A stretch of DNA of 64,000 nucleotides from DTHT01 sp037444625 (GCA_037444625.1 JBBIMA010000002.1:1-64000), one strand, 5' to 3'; positions 7,668-17,002 are shown, counted from the first letter of the stretch. Made by a program: numbers and translations. The notes: generated from the letters alone by a model not told the origin.

Positions 7668-9187
7668 GGGCCGGATTGTAGCACGCCCCCGGGCGAGGCC
7701 AGCACCGCCCCGGAAAGCGGATCGCGATAGAGCACCCTCAGGCCGCGCCCCTCGACCAGCCGCAGATCCTCGCCCACGAGCACGTAATAATCGGCGTCGC
7801 CCTCCGGTCCCTCCCGGGTCACCCGCTCCAGCCACGCCGGCCGGTAGCGCTGGCGGTAGAAATTCAGGCTGGGCTCGAACAGCCAGGTGGCCCGTACCCG
7901 TACCCTGGGCTTCGGCCGCCGGGCCTGCCGCGCGCGTATCAGGTTGACGATCTGTTTGGTCCCCGCGTCGTAACGCCACTGGGCGTAATAACGCAAGTTG
8001 AACTGGAGCGCGTACTGAAGGCAGGCGGCCGCCAGAAACAAGGCGGGCGCCAGGCCGAGCAACCCCGGCAGAAGGCCGCGGCCGCGCGTGGCCCCGATCA
8101 GGCCCAGGCAAACCAGGGTGAACAGCGGAATCCAGTACAGAGCGGTGCGATCCACCGGGTACTTCAAACCCAGGCTGTGTTTGGCCAGAACCAGCAACGC
8201 CAGCGCGCCCAGCGACGTCCCGCCAGCCAGCAGCAGCAAGATTTCCGGTCCCTTCAGCCGCCGGCCTCCGCGGCGCGCCGCACCTGCGATCAACCCCGCG
8301 CACCAGGCGGCGCCCAGCCCCAGCGCCGTGGGTACGAACCAGTGGGAGACGTCCCAAAGCAGGTTTTGCAAGGCGGAGGGGGCCTGCGGGGCGGCGTGGC
8401 AAAACGAGTAAAAGATCGCGCCCTGCATGGTCTGGCGCAGGGTTTCCACGCCTACGTAGAAACTCGAGCGGCTCGCGGTGCGCAACGGCCAGGCCAGGAT
8501 GGCCGCGGCCGGCAGCAGGCCCAAGGTGAGGAACCTCCCGGCCAGCCGCAGTAGCCGTGGCCGGAAGGGCGGCCGATGCCAGGCGGCCGCCAGGGAGAAC
8601 ACGGCGGCCAAGGCCGCAGCCGGGACGGCAAAGTTCAGATTGGCCGCCGCCGCCAGAGCCAGGCAGAGGGCGGCCAGGCGCGTGCGAGCAGGGGCGGCCT
8701 CCGATCCGGTCTCCAGGTCGCCGGCCAGCAGGTAAAACGCCCAGAAAAACAAGGCCAGCGCCGGGCCGTAGCCGCGGGCGGCCGAGAGGAAGTCCAGCAC
8801 GAACGGGTTCAGGCTCAACGAGGCCGCCGAAAGCAGGAACAGCCCGGGGGAGGAAGACAGGCGACGCGAAAGCAGAAAGACACTTGCCAGGTAGAAAAGG
8901 CCGGCCAGCACGGCGGGCAGCCGGAGCGTGAATTCGGACAGGCCGAAGGCGGCCACCGAGGCGCGAGCCAGCCAGGTGAACAGCACGTGATGGTTGGCGT
9001 CGTAGAGTTTGACCGGCTCGTCGCCGCCTGCAAAGTGACTGTAAGTGAATGCCTCGTCGGCCGTGATGGACTGGGTGGCCGCGCGATAGACGTTGGCGCC
9101 GGCCAGCCCCGCCAGAAAAACTCCGGCCGCGACCTGCGCCCAGAGCCGGGGTGTGGCGCCGCCGATCCTCTCCAACCTGCCGAGCAT
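7664..9187 (-). CDS. Integral membrane glycosyltransferase of the GT-C / PMT type
   Basis: 507 residues from the ATG at 9187; the frame stays open farther upstream but runs antisense into rmlA. There are about ten hydrophobic segments. The first external loop carries SITADEAFTYSHFAGGD, with the acidic pair found in GT-C enzymes that use polyprenyl-phosphate sugars. The C-terminal 110 residues are soluble and hydrophilic. The family transfers sugars to lipid or protein acceptors on the outer face of the inner membrane. It is divergent from rmlA with 78 bases between them, which suits a role in the adjacent surface-polysaccharide cluster. Donor and acceptor cannot be read. Confidence 0.75.
   Translation of the reverse strand: MLGRLERIGGATPRLWAQVAAGVFLAGLAGANVYRAATQSITADEAFTYSHFAGGDEPVKLYDANHHVLFTWLARASVAAFGLSEFTLRLPAVLAGLFYLASVFLLSRRLSSSPGLFLLSAASLSLNPFVLDFLSAARGYGPALALFFWAFYLLAGDLETGSEAAPARTRLAALCLALAAAANLNFAVPAAALAAVFSLAAAWHRPPFRPRLLRLAGRFLTLGLLPAAAILAWPLRTASRSSFYVGVETLRQTMQGAIFYSFCHAAPQAPSALQNLLWDVSHWFVPTALGLGAAWCAGLIAGAARRGGRRLKGPEILLLLAGGTSLGALALLVLAKHSLGLKYPVDRTALYWIPLFTLVCLGLIGATRGRGLLPGLLGLAPALFLAAACLQYALQFNLRYYAQWRYDAGTKQIVNLIRARQARRPKPRVRVRATWLFEPSLNFYRQRYRPAWLERVTREGPEGDADYYVLVGEDLRLVEGRGLRVLYRDPLSGAVLASPGGVLQSGP
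7675..7683 (-). promoter_or_regulatory. Extended -10 box TGC-TACAAT upstream of the cupin start
   Basis: TACAAT (7680-7675) preceded by TGC, 7 bases before the ATG at 7667. It lies inside the last codons of the upstream gene. It matches the box before the aldolase almost base for base. Confidence 0.4.
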
Positions 9188-9265
9188 AACATCCGGCGGC
9201 GGGCGAGCGCCGAGCCCTTTCGATCGGGTGCGGGTTATGATAAAGAGTCTTCCGCGGAGCGGCCC

Positions 9266-10039
9266 ATGAAAGGCGTCGTGCTGGCCGGCGGCACAGGCAG
9301 CCGGCTGTATCCCTTGACCAAGATCACCAACAAGCACCTGCTGCCCGTCTACGACCGGCCCATGATTTTCTACCCCATCGAGATGCTGGTCGAGGCCGGC
9401 ATCCGTGACATCCTGATCGTGACCGGGGGGCGCAACGCGGGCGACTTCCTGCGCCTGCTGGGCAACGGCAAGCAGTTCGGCCTCTCCCACCTGAATTACA
9501 CCTACCAGGAGGGCGAGGGCGGCATCGCCGACGCTCTGGCGTTGGCCGAGCACTTCGCCGACGGGGGCAGAATCTGCGTGGTGCTGGGCGACAACCTGAT
9601 CGAAGGCTCGATCCGAGGGGCGGTGGAGGCCTTCCGGCACCAGCCGCGCGGGGCGCGCATCCTGCTCAAGGAAGTGCCTGACGCGGAACGCTTCGGGGTG
9701 GCCGAGATCCAGGGTGATCGCATTGTGGGGATCGAGGAGAAGCCCAAGCATCCCAAGTCGCGCTACGCGGTCACCGGCATCTACATGTACGACGGGACGG
9801 TCTTCGATAAGATTCGCCGCCTGACGCCCTCCGAGCGCGGGGAGCTGGAAATCACCGACGTCAACAACGCCTATATCCGGGAGGGGACCATGACCTTCTC
9901 GTTCCTGGAGGGCTGGTGGACCGACGCCGGCACGTTCGATTCCTTGCTGCGCGCGGCCAATCTGGTGGCCGAGCAGCGGCGCAGCGAACGGGCGGAGGAG
10001 CCCCTCTCCGCCCCGGCCTCCGGGAGTGGGCGAGAATGA
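9266..10039 (+). CDS. rmlA: Glucose-1-phosphate thymidylyltransferase
   Basis: 257 residues. It makes dTDP-glucose from dTTP and glucose-1-phosphate. It has the nucleotidyltransferase signature KGVVLAGGTGSRLYPLT, the NKHLLPVYDRPMIFYP segment, VVLGDNLIEG and EEKPKHPKSRYAVTGIY. The C-terminus is shorter than in E. coli RmlA (about 290) and has a charged, low-complexity end. It starts the operon and overlaps the next gene by ATGA. The ATG at 9266 was chosen because it begins the conserved strand; upstream codons in the same frame are antisense to the divergent gene. Confidence 0.92.
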   Translation: MKGVVLAGGTGSRLYPLTKITNKHLLPVYDRPMIFYPIEMLVEAGIRDILIVTGGRNAGDFLRLLGNGKQFGLSHLNYTYQEGEGGIADALALAEHFADGGRICVVLGDNLIEGSIRGAVEAFRHQPRGARILLKEVPDAERFGVAEIQGDRIVGIEEKPKHPKSRYAVTGIYMYDGTVFDKIRRLTPSERGELEITDVNNAYIREGTMTFSFLEGWWTDAGTFDSLLRAANLVAEQRRSERAEEPLSAPASGSGRE

Positions 10040-10614
10040 GCAGCCCCGCCCCGCGCGCCGACCTGATCGCGGCCGCCGGCGAACTGGAACTGTGCTGGCC
10101 GGAGTGCCCGCGGGGCATCGGCAGGGTGATCCAGCGGCCCGATTCGGACGATCTGATCGAGGGCGTGCGCCTCCAGCCCTGTGCGCTCTGGCCGGATGAT
10201 CGGGGCTATTTCCTCGAAGTGGGCCGCAGCGGGCAGGAACTGCTGGCCGGGTTCGCGAGCGACCGTCTCCAGGTCTCGGCCTCCCTGAGCTACCCGGGAA
10301 CCATCAAGGCCTTCCACTATCATCTGCGACAGAGCGACTGCTGGACGGTGGCCGCGGGCATGCTGCAAGCCGTTCTGGTGGACCTGCGCCGGGGGACGCG
10401 CACCTTCGGCCTGCGCAATACGATTTATCTGGGCGTGCTGCGCCCCTGGCAGTTGCTGATCCCGCCCGGCGTGGCCCACGGCTACAAGGTGATCGGCGAG
10501 GGCCCCGCCGTGCTGGTCTACCTGACGGACCGTTTCTACGATCCGGCCGACGAGGGCCGCCTGGCTTACAACGACCCGCGCATCAACTACGATTGGGAGT
10601 TGCAGCACAAGTAA
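10036..10614 (+). CDS. rmlC: dTDP-4-dehydrorhamnose 3,5-epimerase-like protein, divergent
   Basis: 192 residues; starts inside the stop of rmlA (ATGA). The C-terminal half matches the RmlC cupin: GTIKAFHYH keeps the catalytic histidine, RRGTRTFGLRNTIYLG and LLIPPGVAHGYKVIG follow, and YLTDRFYDP ends with the conserved tyrosine. The usual GVLRGLH is replaced by GTIKAFH, and residues 1-50 form an extra N-terminal segment. It may therefore be a 3,5-epimerase or a related 3-epimerase making another 6-deoxy sugar. RmlB follows. Confidence 0.8.
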   Translation: MSSPAPRADLIAAAGELELCWPECPRGIGRVIQRPDSDDLIEGVRLQPCALWPDDRGYFLEVGRSGQELLAGFASDRLQVSASLSYPGTIKAFHYHLRQSDCWTVAAGMLQAVLVDLRRGTRTFGLRNTIYLGVLRPWQLLIPPGVAHGYKVIGEGPAVLVYLTDRFYDPADEGRLAYNDPRINYDWELQHK

Positions 10615-10636
10615 GTCGGCCGAGGAGGGAGGCGAC

Positions 10637-11677
10637 GTGAAACTGCTGGTGACGGGAGGCGCCGGATTCATCGGCTCGGCCTTCGTGCGCCGGATGCTGG
10701 CCGGCGGGAAGGTGCGCGAACTGGTGAACCTGGACAAGCTCACCTACGCCGGCAATCTGGAGAATCTGGGGCCGGTGGCGGGCGACCCGCGCCATCGCTT
10801 CGTGCGGGGCGACGTCTGCGACGCAGGCCTCCTGGAGGCGCTGCTGGAGGAAACCCGCCCGGACGCGATCGTGCACTTCGCGGCCGAATCCCATGTGGAC
10901 CGCAGCATCTTCTCGCCCGAGCCGGTGTTCGAGACCAATCTGCGCGGCACCTTCACGCTGCTCGAGGCCGTGCGGCGGAGGCGCCTGGAGCGCTTCCTGC
11001 ACATCTCGACCGACGAGGTCTACGGCAGCCTGCCCGAGCCCGCCGAGGCGGACGAGAATTTCCCGCTCCGGCCGAGCAGCCCGTACTCGGCCTCCAAAGC
11101 GGGGGCCGACTTACTCGCTTTGTCTTACTTCGCCACCTATCGCGTGCCGGTCATCGTGACGCGGGCCTCGAATAACTACGGCCCCTACCAGTTCCCCGAG
11201 AAACTCATCCCCCTGATGATCTGCCACGCCCTGGAGGGCCGGCCCCTGCCGGTCTACGGCGACGGGGGGAACGTGCGCGACTGGCTGTACGTCGAGGACC
11301 ATTGCCGGGCGCTGGAGATGGTGCTGGAGGCCGGCCGGGAAGGGGAGATCTACAACATCGGCGGCCAGTGCGCGCTGTCTAACCTGGAGGTGGTGCGCAG
11401 GATTCTGCGCATCACGGGACGGCCGGAAAGTCTCATCCGCTTCGTGGCGGACCGCCCCGGTCACGACCGCCGCTACGCGCTCTCCAGCCGCAAGCTGCGC
11501 GAGCAGATCGGCTGGTCGCCCGCCGTGGATTTCGACGACGGTCTGGCCCGAACCGTCACTTGGTATCAAGCCAACGCCGGCTGGGCGGCCCGCATCCGGT
11601 CGGGCGAGTATCAGCGCTATTACGAGCAGAACTATTTGAACCGGGCGGCGGAGTTGGAACGCTTGACGGGCCGCTGA
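10637..11677 (+). CDS. rmlB: dTDP-glucose 4,6-dehydratase
   Basis: 346 residues. It converts dTDP-glucose to dTDP-4-keto-6-deoxyglucose with bound NAD. Sequence shows the Rossmann motif VTGGAGFIGSAF, the LTYAGNLENL substrate loop, HFAAESHVDRS, the active-site STDEVYG, the SPYSASKAGAD motif with catalytic Tyr and Lys, and RASNNYGPYQFPEKLIP. A GGAGG ribosome binding site precedes the ATG. No rmlD reductase is present in the window, so the final product of this branch is open. Confidence 0.95.
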   Translation: MKLLVTGGAGFIGSAFVRRMLAGGKVRELVNLDKLTYAGNLENLGPVAGDPRHRFVRGDVCDAGLLEALLEETRPDAIVHFAAESHVDRSIFSPEPVFETNLRGTFTLLEAVRRRRLERFLHISTDEVYGSLPEPAEADENFPLRPSSPYSASKAGADLLALSYFATYRVPVIVTRASNNYGPYQFPEKLIPLMICHALEGRPLPVYGDGGNVRDWLYVEDHCRALEMVLEAGREGEIYNIGGQCALSNLEVVRRILRITGRPESLIRFVADRPGHDRRYALSSRKLREQIGWSPAVDFDDGLARTVTWYQANAGWAARIRSGEYQRYYEQNYLNRAAELERLTGR

Positions 11678-11685
11678 AAAAACCG

Positions 11686-12750
11686 ATGCGCGTGGCCCTG
11701 GACGCCACTCCCTTGACGCTCTCCAGCGGCGGCCTGCGCCGCTACGTCGAGCAGTTGAGCCTGGCGCTGGCGCGGGAGTTCCCCGAGGACGACTACCTGC
11801 TGGTCTCCGACCAGCCTTTTGCCGCGCCGGCCGGCTCGCCGCCCAACCTGCGCGCGGCGGCCGGTCCCGCCCGCCCTCTCGAGCGCCGCTGGTGGCTGTG
11901 GGGCGTCCGCCGGGCGATCGAGCGCAGCGGCGCCCAACTGTTTCACGGAACCAACTTCGAAACGCCCTACTTGCCCGGGGCGCCCAGCGTGCTCAGCCTG
12001 CACGACCTGTCGCCCTGGATGGACCCGGCCTGGCACTGCGACGCGCGGCGCGTCCGGCGGCGCACGCCCTGGCTGATCGGCCTCGGCCTGGCGACCATGA
12101 TTCTGACCGACAGCCAGGCCGTCCGCCGCCAGGCCATCGAGCGCTTTCGCATCCACCCGGCGCGTATCGCCGCGGTGCCGCTGGCCGCACCGAGCCACTT
12201 CCGGCCGGTGGAAGCCCCGCCGCCCGAGAAGCCCTACCTGCTGTTCGTCGGCGCGCTCGAGCCGCGCAAGAACCTCAGCCCGTTGCTGGAAGCCTGGCGC
12301 GAGGTGCGCAAGCGGCACGAGGTGGAGTTGGTGCTGGCCGGGCGGCGCCGGCGCGATTTCCCCGCCCTCGCCCCGGAGCCCGGCCTGCGCCTGCTCGAGG
12401 AGGTCCCCGACGAGCGCCTGCCCGCGCTGTATTCGGCCGCGCTGGCCTTCGTCTATCCGTCCCTGTACGAAGGTTTCGGCTTGCCGGTCCTGGAGGCGAT
12501 GCAGTGCGGCGCGGCCGTGATCGTTTCCCGCGACCCCGCCCTCAGCGAAACGGCGGGCGGAGCGGCGGTGCAGGTGGAGGCGGGGGACGTCCGGGCCTGG
12601 ATCGAAGCGCTGACACGGGCGGTGACGCAGCCGGAATGGCGGGCCGAGTGGCGCCGGCGGGCCCTGCGGCGCGCGGCCGAATTCAGTTGGGAGCGCACCG
12701 CCCGGCTTACCAGGGAGGTCTATGCCGAGGCCCTGCGACGCTCCGGCTGA
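11686..12750 (+). CDS. Glycosyltransferase family 4
   Basis: 354 residues from the ATG at 11686. GT-B fold: N-terminal MRVALDATPL and LSSGGLRRYVEQL (acceptor side), HGTNFETPYLP, the mid-protein PYLLFVGALEPRKNLSPLLEAW, and the C-terminal donor site YPSLYEGFGLPVLEAMQCG with the E-x7-E motif. The family is retaining and uses nucleotide sugars, often mannose or rhamnose donors. It begins 8 bases after rmlB and overlaps the next glycosyltransferase by 29 bases, so it belongs to the dTDP-sugar operon and probably uses that sugar. Confidence 0.88.
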   Translation: MRVALDATPLTLSSGGLRRYVEQLSLALAREFPEDDYLLVSDQPFAAPAGSPPNLRAAAGPARPLERRWWLWGVRRAIERSGAQLFHGTNFETPYLPGAPSVLSLHDLSPWMDPAWHCDARRVRRRTPWLIGLGLATMILTDSQAVRRQAIERFRIHPARIAAVPLAAPSHFRPVEAPPPEKPYLLFVGALEPRKNLSPLLEAWREVRKRHEVELVLAGRRRRDFPALAPEPGLRLLEEVPDERLPALYSAALAFVYPSLYEGFGLPVLEAMQCGAAVIVSRDPALSETAGGAAVQVEAGDVRAWIEALTRAVTQPEWRAEWRRRALRRAAEFSWERTARLTREVYAEALRRSG

Positions 12751-13927
12751 AGCCGCCGCCCTGGCGCTCTGTCCGGAGGCTCCTTACCCGATGATCGGCG
12801 GCGGGGCGCTGCGCACGGCCTCGCTGCTGGAGTATCTGCTCGGGCGTTACGCGGTGGACCTGATCGTTTTTCGCGAGCCGGGCGCCCCCGACCCCCGGGC
12901 CGCGCTGCCGGCAGGGCGCTTCCGCCAGGTCTGGGTGCTCGATCTTCCGCCGCACGCCCGCGCGCCCGCGGCCCGCGCCCTGCGCAACCTGCGCCGCCTG
13001 ATCTGGGGAAGGCCCCCTCTGAACGACCGCTTCGCCGGCTTCGGCAGAGCGATCGCGGAACGGCTCGATCAACGCCGCTACCGGCTGGCTTTGATCGAGC
13101 ACTTCTGGTGCGCGCCTTACGCCCGCGTTCTGGCCCCTCACGCCCAACGTCTCCTGCTGGATCTGCACAACGTCGAATCCGAGCTGCACCGGCGGCTGGC
13201 GGCCGCCGAGCGCTTCCCGCTCAAGCTGGCCTTTGCACGGTTCGGGCGTTGCTGCCGCCGTCTGGAGCGGCGCTGGCTGCCCCGGTTCTCCCTGTTGCTG
13301 GCCGCTTCCGAAGAAGATGCGCTGCGCCTGGCCGCCCTGGCGCCCGGAACGCCCGCCGCGGTCTATCCCAACGCCATTCCGGCGGCGCCGCAACCGCTGC
13401 GGCCCGAACAGGAGGCGATCGCCTTCTCGGGCAATCTCCAGTACCAGCCCAACCTGGCGGCGGTGCGATTCTTTCGCTCGCGTATCTGGCCGCGGCTGCG
13501 GGAGCAGTGGCCCGAGCTGATCTGGATGGTGGTGGGCAAGAATCCGCAAGCGGTCACTCCCTACCTGCGAGGCGACGACCGCATCCGGCTGATAGGGCCG
13601 GTGCCCGACGCCTTGGAGACGCTGGCCGCGGCCAAGGTGGTGGTGGTGCCGCTGCTGGCCGCCAGCGGAACGCGCTTCAAGATCCTGGAAGCCTGGGCCG
13701 CCGGGCGGGCGGTGGTTTCGACGCGTCTCGGGGCCGAGGGCTTGCACGCCCGCGACGGCGAACACCTGATTCTGGCCGACGAGCCCGAGGCCTTCGCCCA
13801 GGCGGTCTCGGCGCTGCTGGCTTCGCCCGAGCGGCGGGCGGCGCTGGGCCGCGCCGGCCGAGCCCTTTACGAGGAGCGGTTCACCTGGGAAGCGGCCTGG
13901 CGGAGCCTGGGGGCGGCCGGCATTTGA
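12722..13927 (+). CDS. Glycosyltransferase, GT4-like GT-B fold
   Basis: 401 residues. The N-terminal half has the PMIGGGALRTASLLEYLL acceptor-domain entry and LIEHFWCAPYARVL. The C-terminal half has IAFSGNLQYQPNLAAVRFF, VVGKNPQAVTPYL and VVVPLLAASGTRFKILEAWAAG, the arrangement of GT4 enzymes that build polysaccharide repeat units. It overlaps the preceding gene by 29 bases and converges on the deacetylase gene with a gap of only 10 bases. Specificity is unknown. Confidence 0.85.
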   Translation: MPRPCDAPAEAAALALCPEAPYPMIGGGALRTASLLEYLLGRYAVDLIVFREPGAPDPRAALPAGRFRQVWVLDLPPHARAPAARALRNLRRLIWGRPPLNDRFAGFGRAIAERLDQRRYRLALIEHFWCAPYARVLAPHAQRLLLDLHNVESELHRRLAAAERFPLKLAFARFGRCCRRLERRWLPRFSLLLAASEEDALRLAALAPGTPAAVYPNAIPAAPQPLRPEQEAIAFSGNLQYQPNLAAVRFFRSRIWPRLREQWPELIWMVVGKNPQAVTPYLRGDDRIRLIGPVPDALETLAAAKVVVVPLLAASGTRFKILEAWAAGRAVVSTRLGAEGLHARDGEHLILADEPEAFAQAVSALLASPERRAALGRAGRALYEERFTWEAAWRSLGAAGI

Positions 13928-13937
13928 CACCCGAGGC

Positions 13938-14630
13938 TTAGGACCTCAGCAATTCGCCCACCGTCACCAGGCGGAACCCCTTGTCGTGCAGCAGGGGAAT
14001 CAGCCGCTCGACGGCGCGGAGCGTCTCGCCGATCTCGGGTCGCATTTCCAGTTCGCGCCCGTCGTGCAGGCAGAAGATAGCCCCGTTGCGCGCGCCGGCG
14101 ACCAGGCGGGCCAGGATGCGATCGGCCGGCAGCGTCCAGTCCCGCCCCAGCACGGTCCACATCACGCCCAGAAGGTTCAGGCGGCGCTGCGCCCGGGCCA
14201 GCCCCGGCCAGCGCACGCCGTAAGGCGCGCGGAACAAAGTGGGAACCACCCCCGTGACGGCGACGATGGCGCGTTGGGCGCGCTCCAGCTCGCCGTAGAT
14301 GAACTTAGGCGAGCGGAACCACAGGCGCGTGTGGGAGTAACCGTGGTTGCCGATCTGGTGGCCGGCGGCGGCCACGGCGCAGGCCAGGCCGGGATGCCGC
14401 TCGACGTTCAGGCCGCATGGGAAGAAGGTGGCGCGTGCGCCGTGGCGGGCCAGGACCTCGAGCAGGCGGGCGGTGGCCGGACTGGGGCCGTCGTCGAAGG
14501 TCAGCGCGATCTCGGGCCGGTGGCGCGGCCCGCGCCAGACCGAAGGGCCCAACCATTGCGAGGAACGGCCGCGCACGGCGTAGGTCGCCAGACCGGTCGC
14601 CAGCGCCGCAGCGCCCAAGGCTGCCCACAT
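13938..14630 (-). CDS. Polysaccharide deacetylase (NodB homology), membrane-anchored
   Basis: 230 residues. A hydrophobic N-terminus (MWAALGAAALATGLATYAV) is a signal or anchor. The NodB domain follows: TFDDGPS with the catalytic Asp and metal Asp, NHGYSHTRLW with the two metal histidines, LFRAPYGVRWP with the catalytic Arg, and FCLHDGRE with the general-acid His. Such enzymes remove N-acetyl groups from peptidoglycan, chitooligosaccharides or exopolysaccharide. It is the last gene of a minus-strand run that includes a polyprenyl-phosphate sugar transferase, which favours exopolysaccharide. Confidence 0.9.
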   Translation of the reverse strand: MWAALGAAALATGLATYAVRGRSSQWLGPSVWRGPRHRPEIALTFDDGPSPATARLLEVLARHGARATFFPCGLNVERHPGLACAVAAAGHQIGNHGYSHTRLWFRSPKFIYGELERAQRAIVAVTGVVPTLFRAPYGVRWPGLARAQRRLNLLGVMWTVLGRDWTLPADRILARLVAGARNGAIFCLHDGRELEMRPEIGETLRAVERLIPLLHDKGFRLVTVGELLRS

Positions 14631-14648
14631 AGGGCGTGCGCGCCGGCC

Positions 14649-15893
14649 CTAGGCCGCGCCCTCCCACTTCACGCTGTGGTCCGCGCCGATGTAGAGCGTC
14701 TGCGGCGGCGACTCCAGCCGGAACCAGGTCCACGGCCCGGGCTGCCAGGGATAGCGTTCGATCACCGATTCGTCCACTTCCACGCCCAGCCCCGGACCGG
14801 CCGGCACGATCAGATCGCCGTGGCGGATCTCCAGCGGCTCGCGCAGGATTTCCTCAGCGAGCGGGAACGGGTACATGCCGGGGCGGGTCGGAGTGGAATA
14901 GCAAGGATATTCCAGCCACTCCACCACCAGCTCCGGCCAGCAGACGCCGATCTGCGCTGCGGCCACCAGCTCCAGCGCGGTTCCCCAACTGTGAAAGGCG
15001 AAGCGCAAACCCTCGCGGGCGATTTCCCCGAGCAGCAGCCGCGCCGTGGGATAGCCGCCCTGGCAGCAAATGTCCATTTGCACGTAATGGACGCAGGCGT
15101 TGTGGATCAAATCCAGGAAGCGCTCCTCGTCGGGCTCGTGTTCGCCCGAGGCCAGAGGCACGTAGCCCTTCTCTTTGAGCTGCCTGTAGGTCTGGTGGTC
15201 CTCCGGCGGCCAGGGCTCCTCCAGCCAGGCGATCCGATAGTCCGCCATGGCCCGGGCCAGCCGCTCGACGGTCGCCAGGTCGTAGCTGCGGTCGCCCATG
15301 CGCCACCAGGCGTGGGCGTCCACCATCAGCTCGATGTCCGGGCCGACCGCCTCGCGCATCAGCCGCACGGCCTCCAGGTCTCCTTCCGGACCCAGCGCCG
15401 GCCGCATCTTATAGGCCGGGAAACCCAGGGCCGCGATCCCCGCCGCCTCCCGGGCGTAGCCTTCGGCCGACTGATACATGCCCGCGCTGCCGTAAAGCCG
15501 GATGCGATCGCGCACCCGCCCTCCCAGCAGCTCGGAGACCGGCACGCCCAGGGCCTTGCCCAAAAGGTCGTAGAGAGCGATCTCGACGGCGCAATAGGGC
15601 TTGATCGCCTCGGGCCGCTCGCGCCCCGGCCCTTGCAGGAACAGCACGCGCAAGGCGTCCGGTTCGGCCGGCGTCTTGCCTTCCAGAAACGGCGCGACCA
15701 CCGATTCGATCGCCTGCTGCGCCGCCGGGCTGGCGGGTCCGGGGCCGTAGCCGATCAGCCCGTTATCGGCCTCCACCCTGATCAGCATGGCGTCCCGCTT
15801 GACGATGGTCCGCTCGCCGCCCCAGAACGGCAGCCGGAGGGGTTCCGGGAACGGGTAGGAGAGCAGAAAGCAGCGCACGCCCGCGATCTTCAT
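14649..15893 (-). CDS. Enolase-superfamily enzyme (mandelate racemase / sugar-acid dehydratase type)
   Basis: 414 residues with the usual capping domain (1-130) and barrel. Candidate residues are the YKMR strand (acid-base Lys position), metal ligands in MVDAHAWW, WLEEPWPP and ASGEHEPDEERF, and FHSWGTALE with the general-base histidine. The pattern suits acid-sugar dehydratases of the mandelate racemase subgroup; the substrate is not readable. The gene is followed by the deacetylase and preceded by a hydroxyacid dehydrogenase, so a sugar-acid pathway is possible. Confidence 0.82.
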   Translation of the reverse strand: MKIAGVRCFLLSYPFPEPLRLPFWGGERTIVKRDAMLIRVEADNGLIGYGPGPASPAAQQAIESVVAPFLEGKTPAEPDALRVLFLQGPGRERPEAIKPYCAVEIALYDLLGKALGVPVSELLGGRVRDRIRLYGSAGMYQSAEGYAREAAGIAALGFPAYKMRPALGPEGDLEAVRLMREAVGPDIELMVDAHAWWRMGDRSYDLATVERLARAMADYRIAWLEEPWPPEDHQTYRQLKEKGYVPLASGEHEPDEERFLDLIHNACVHYVQMDICCQGGYPTARLLLGEIAREGLRFAFHSWGTALELVAAAQIGVCWPELVVEWLEYPCYSTPTRPGMYPFPLAEEILREPLEIRHGDLIVPAGPGLGVEVDESVIERYPWQPGPWTWFRLESPPQTLYIGADHSVKWEGAA

Positions 15894-15955
15894 GGCAGAT
15901 TCCAGCTTTGAACCGGATGGCCCCGGTTGTCAAATCCCCCCGCGCGCCGCGCGTC

Positions 15956-16957
15956 TCAGTTCACTACGTTGCGCAGGGGCAGACCCAGCAAGGCGCAACG
16001 GCAGGCCTCGGCCGCCTTGCGGCGCAACTCCTGCAGGCTTTCCTCCGAGTAGAAGGCGGCGTGGGGCGTGATGATCACCCGGTAGTGCGCCGGGTGGGTC
16101 GGATCCCGCCAGGCGGCCACTAGCGGATCGTCGGCCGGAGGAGGCTCCTGTTCGAGCACGTCTATGCCCGCGCCGGCCAGCCGGCGCGAGGCGATCGCGG
16201 GCGGAACGGCGGCCGTCTCGACGATCGCTCCCCGCGCGGTGTTGATCAGATAAGCGCCGCGAGGCAGCCGGGCCAGGGCGGCGGCGTCAATCATGCGCCG
16301 TGTCTCTTCGGTCAGCGGGCAGTGCAGGCTCAGCACGAAGCATTCATCCAGCAGCTCGGGCAGGGTCGCGGCGCGCCGCAGTCCCAGGGCCTTGTCGTAG
16401 CCGTCGGGTTTGTAAGGGTCGTAGAAGACCACCTCCATGCCCAGGCTGCGAGCCCGCAGGGCGGCGGCCGTTCCGATGCGCCCCAGGCCCACCACGCCGA
16501 AGACTCGCCCGCGCAGGCGGTGAAGCGGCGCGGCCGGGCAGTGCGTCCACTCAGGGTACCCGGCGCGTAGGCGCGAATTCAGTTCGGCGATGCCGCGCGT
16601 CAACGCCAGGGTCAACCCGAGGGCCGTGTCGGCCACCTCTTCGGCGCCGTAATCGGGAACGTGGACCACCGGGATGCCCCGCCGCCGCGCCGCCTCCAGG
16701 TCAATGTTGTCGTAACCCACGCCGCCCCGGGCGATCACCCGGCAGCGCTCGAGCCGGGCCAGGGTGTGCGCCGAGAGCGTGACCAGGTTGTAAACGATCA
16801 GGGCGTCGGCCTGCTCCAGGCGCCCTTGCAGCTCGGCTTCCGAACGCGCACCGAGCGCCTCGACCTCGGCCAGCCCGCGCAGGACCTCGCGTTCGGGGAC
16901 CAGCGCGTCGGCGATCACGTCCGTGATGACGACCCTGTAAGTTGTCGAGCGGCTCAC
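15956..16957 (-). CDS. D-isomer specific 2-hydroxyacid dehydrogenase, CtBP-like
   Basis: 333 residues, GTG start. NAD-binding domain with GVVGLGRIGTAAALRARSLGM, then LSLHCPLTEETRRMID, INTARGAIVET with the catalytic Arg, GIDVLEQEP with the Glu, and ITPHAAFYSEES with the catalytic His. The opening YRVVITDVIAD and the ARGGVGYDNIDLEAA segment are like C-terminal-binding-protein-type dehydrogenases. It reduces or oxidises an unknown 2-keto or 2-hydroxy acid. It lies 62 bases upstream of the enolase-superfamily gene on the same strand. Confidence 0.88.
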   Translation of the reverse strand: MSRSTTYRVVITDVIADALVPEREVLRGLAEVEALGARSEAELQGRLEQADALIVYNLVTLSAHTLARLERCRVIARGGVGYDNIDLEAARRRGIPVVHVPDYGAEEVADTALGLTLALTRGIAELNSRLRAGYPEWTHCPAAPLHRLRGRVFGVVGLGRIGTAAALRARSLGMEVVFYDPYKPDGYDKALGLRRAATLPELLDECFVLSLHCPLTEETRRMIDAAALARLPRGAYLINTARGAIVETAAVPPAIASRRLAGAGIDVLEQEPPPADDPLVAAWRDPTHPAHYRVIITPHAAFYSEESLQELRRKAAEACRCALLGLPLRNVVN

Positions 16958-17002
16958 TTAGCCCCTGCCTGCCCTGGGACGGCTCCTCGGCCGAGCCGGC
17001 CT

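Noticed and set aside
13986..15911. Plus-strand frame of 641 codons opposite the deacetylase and enolase-superfamily genes
   Set aside because: The minus-strand proteins carry intact catalytic motifs, while this frame has none.
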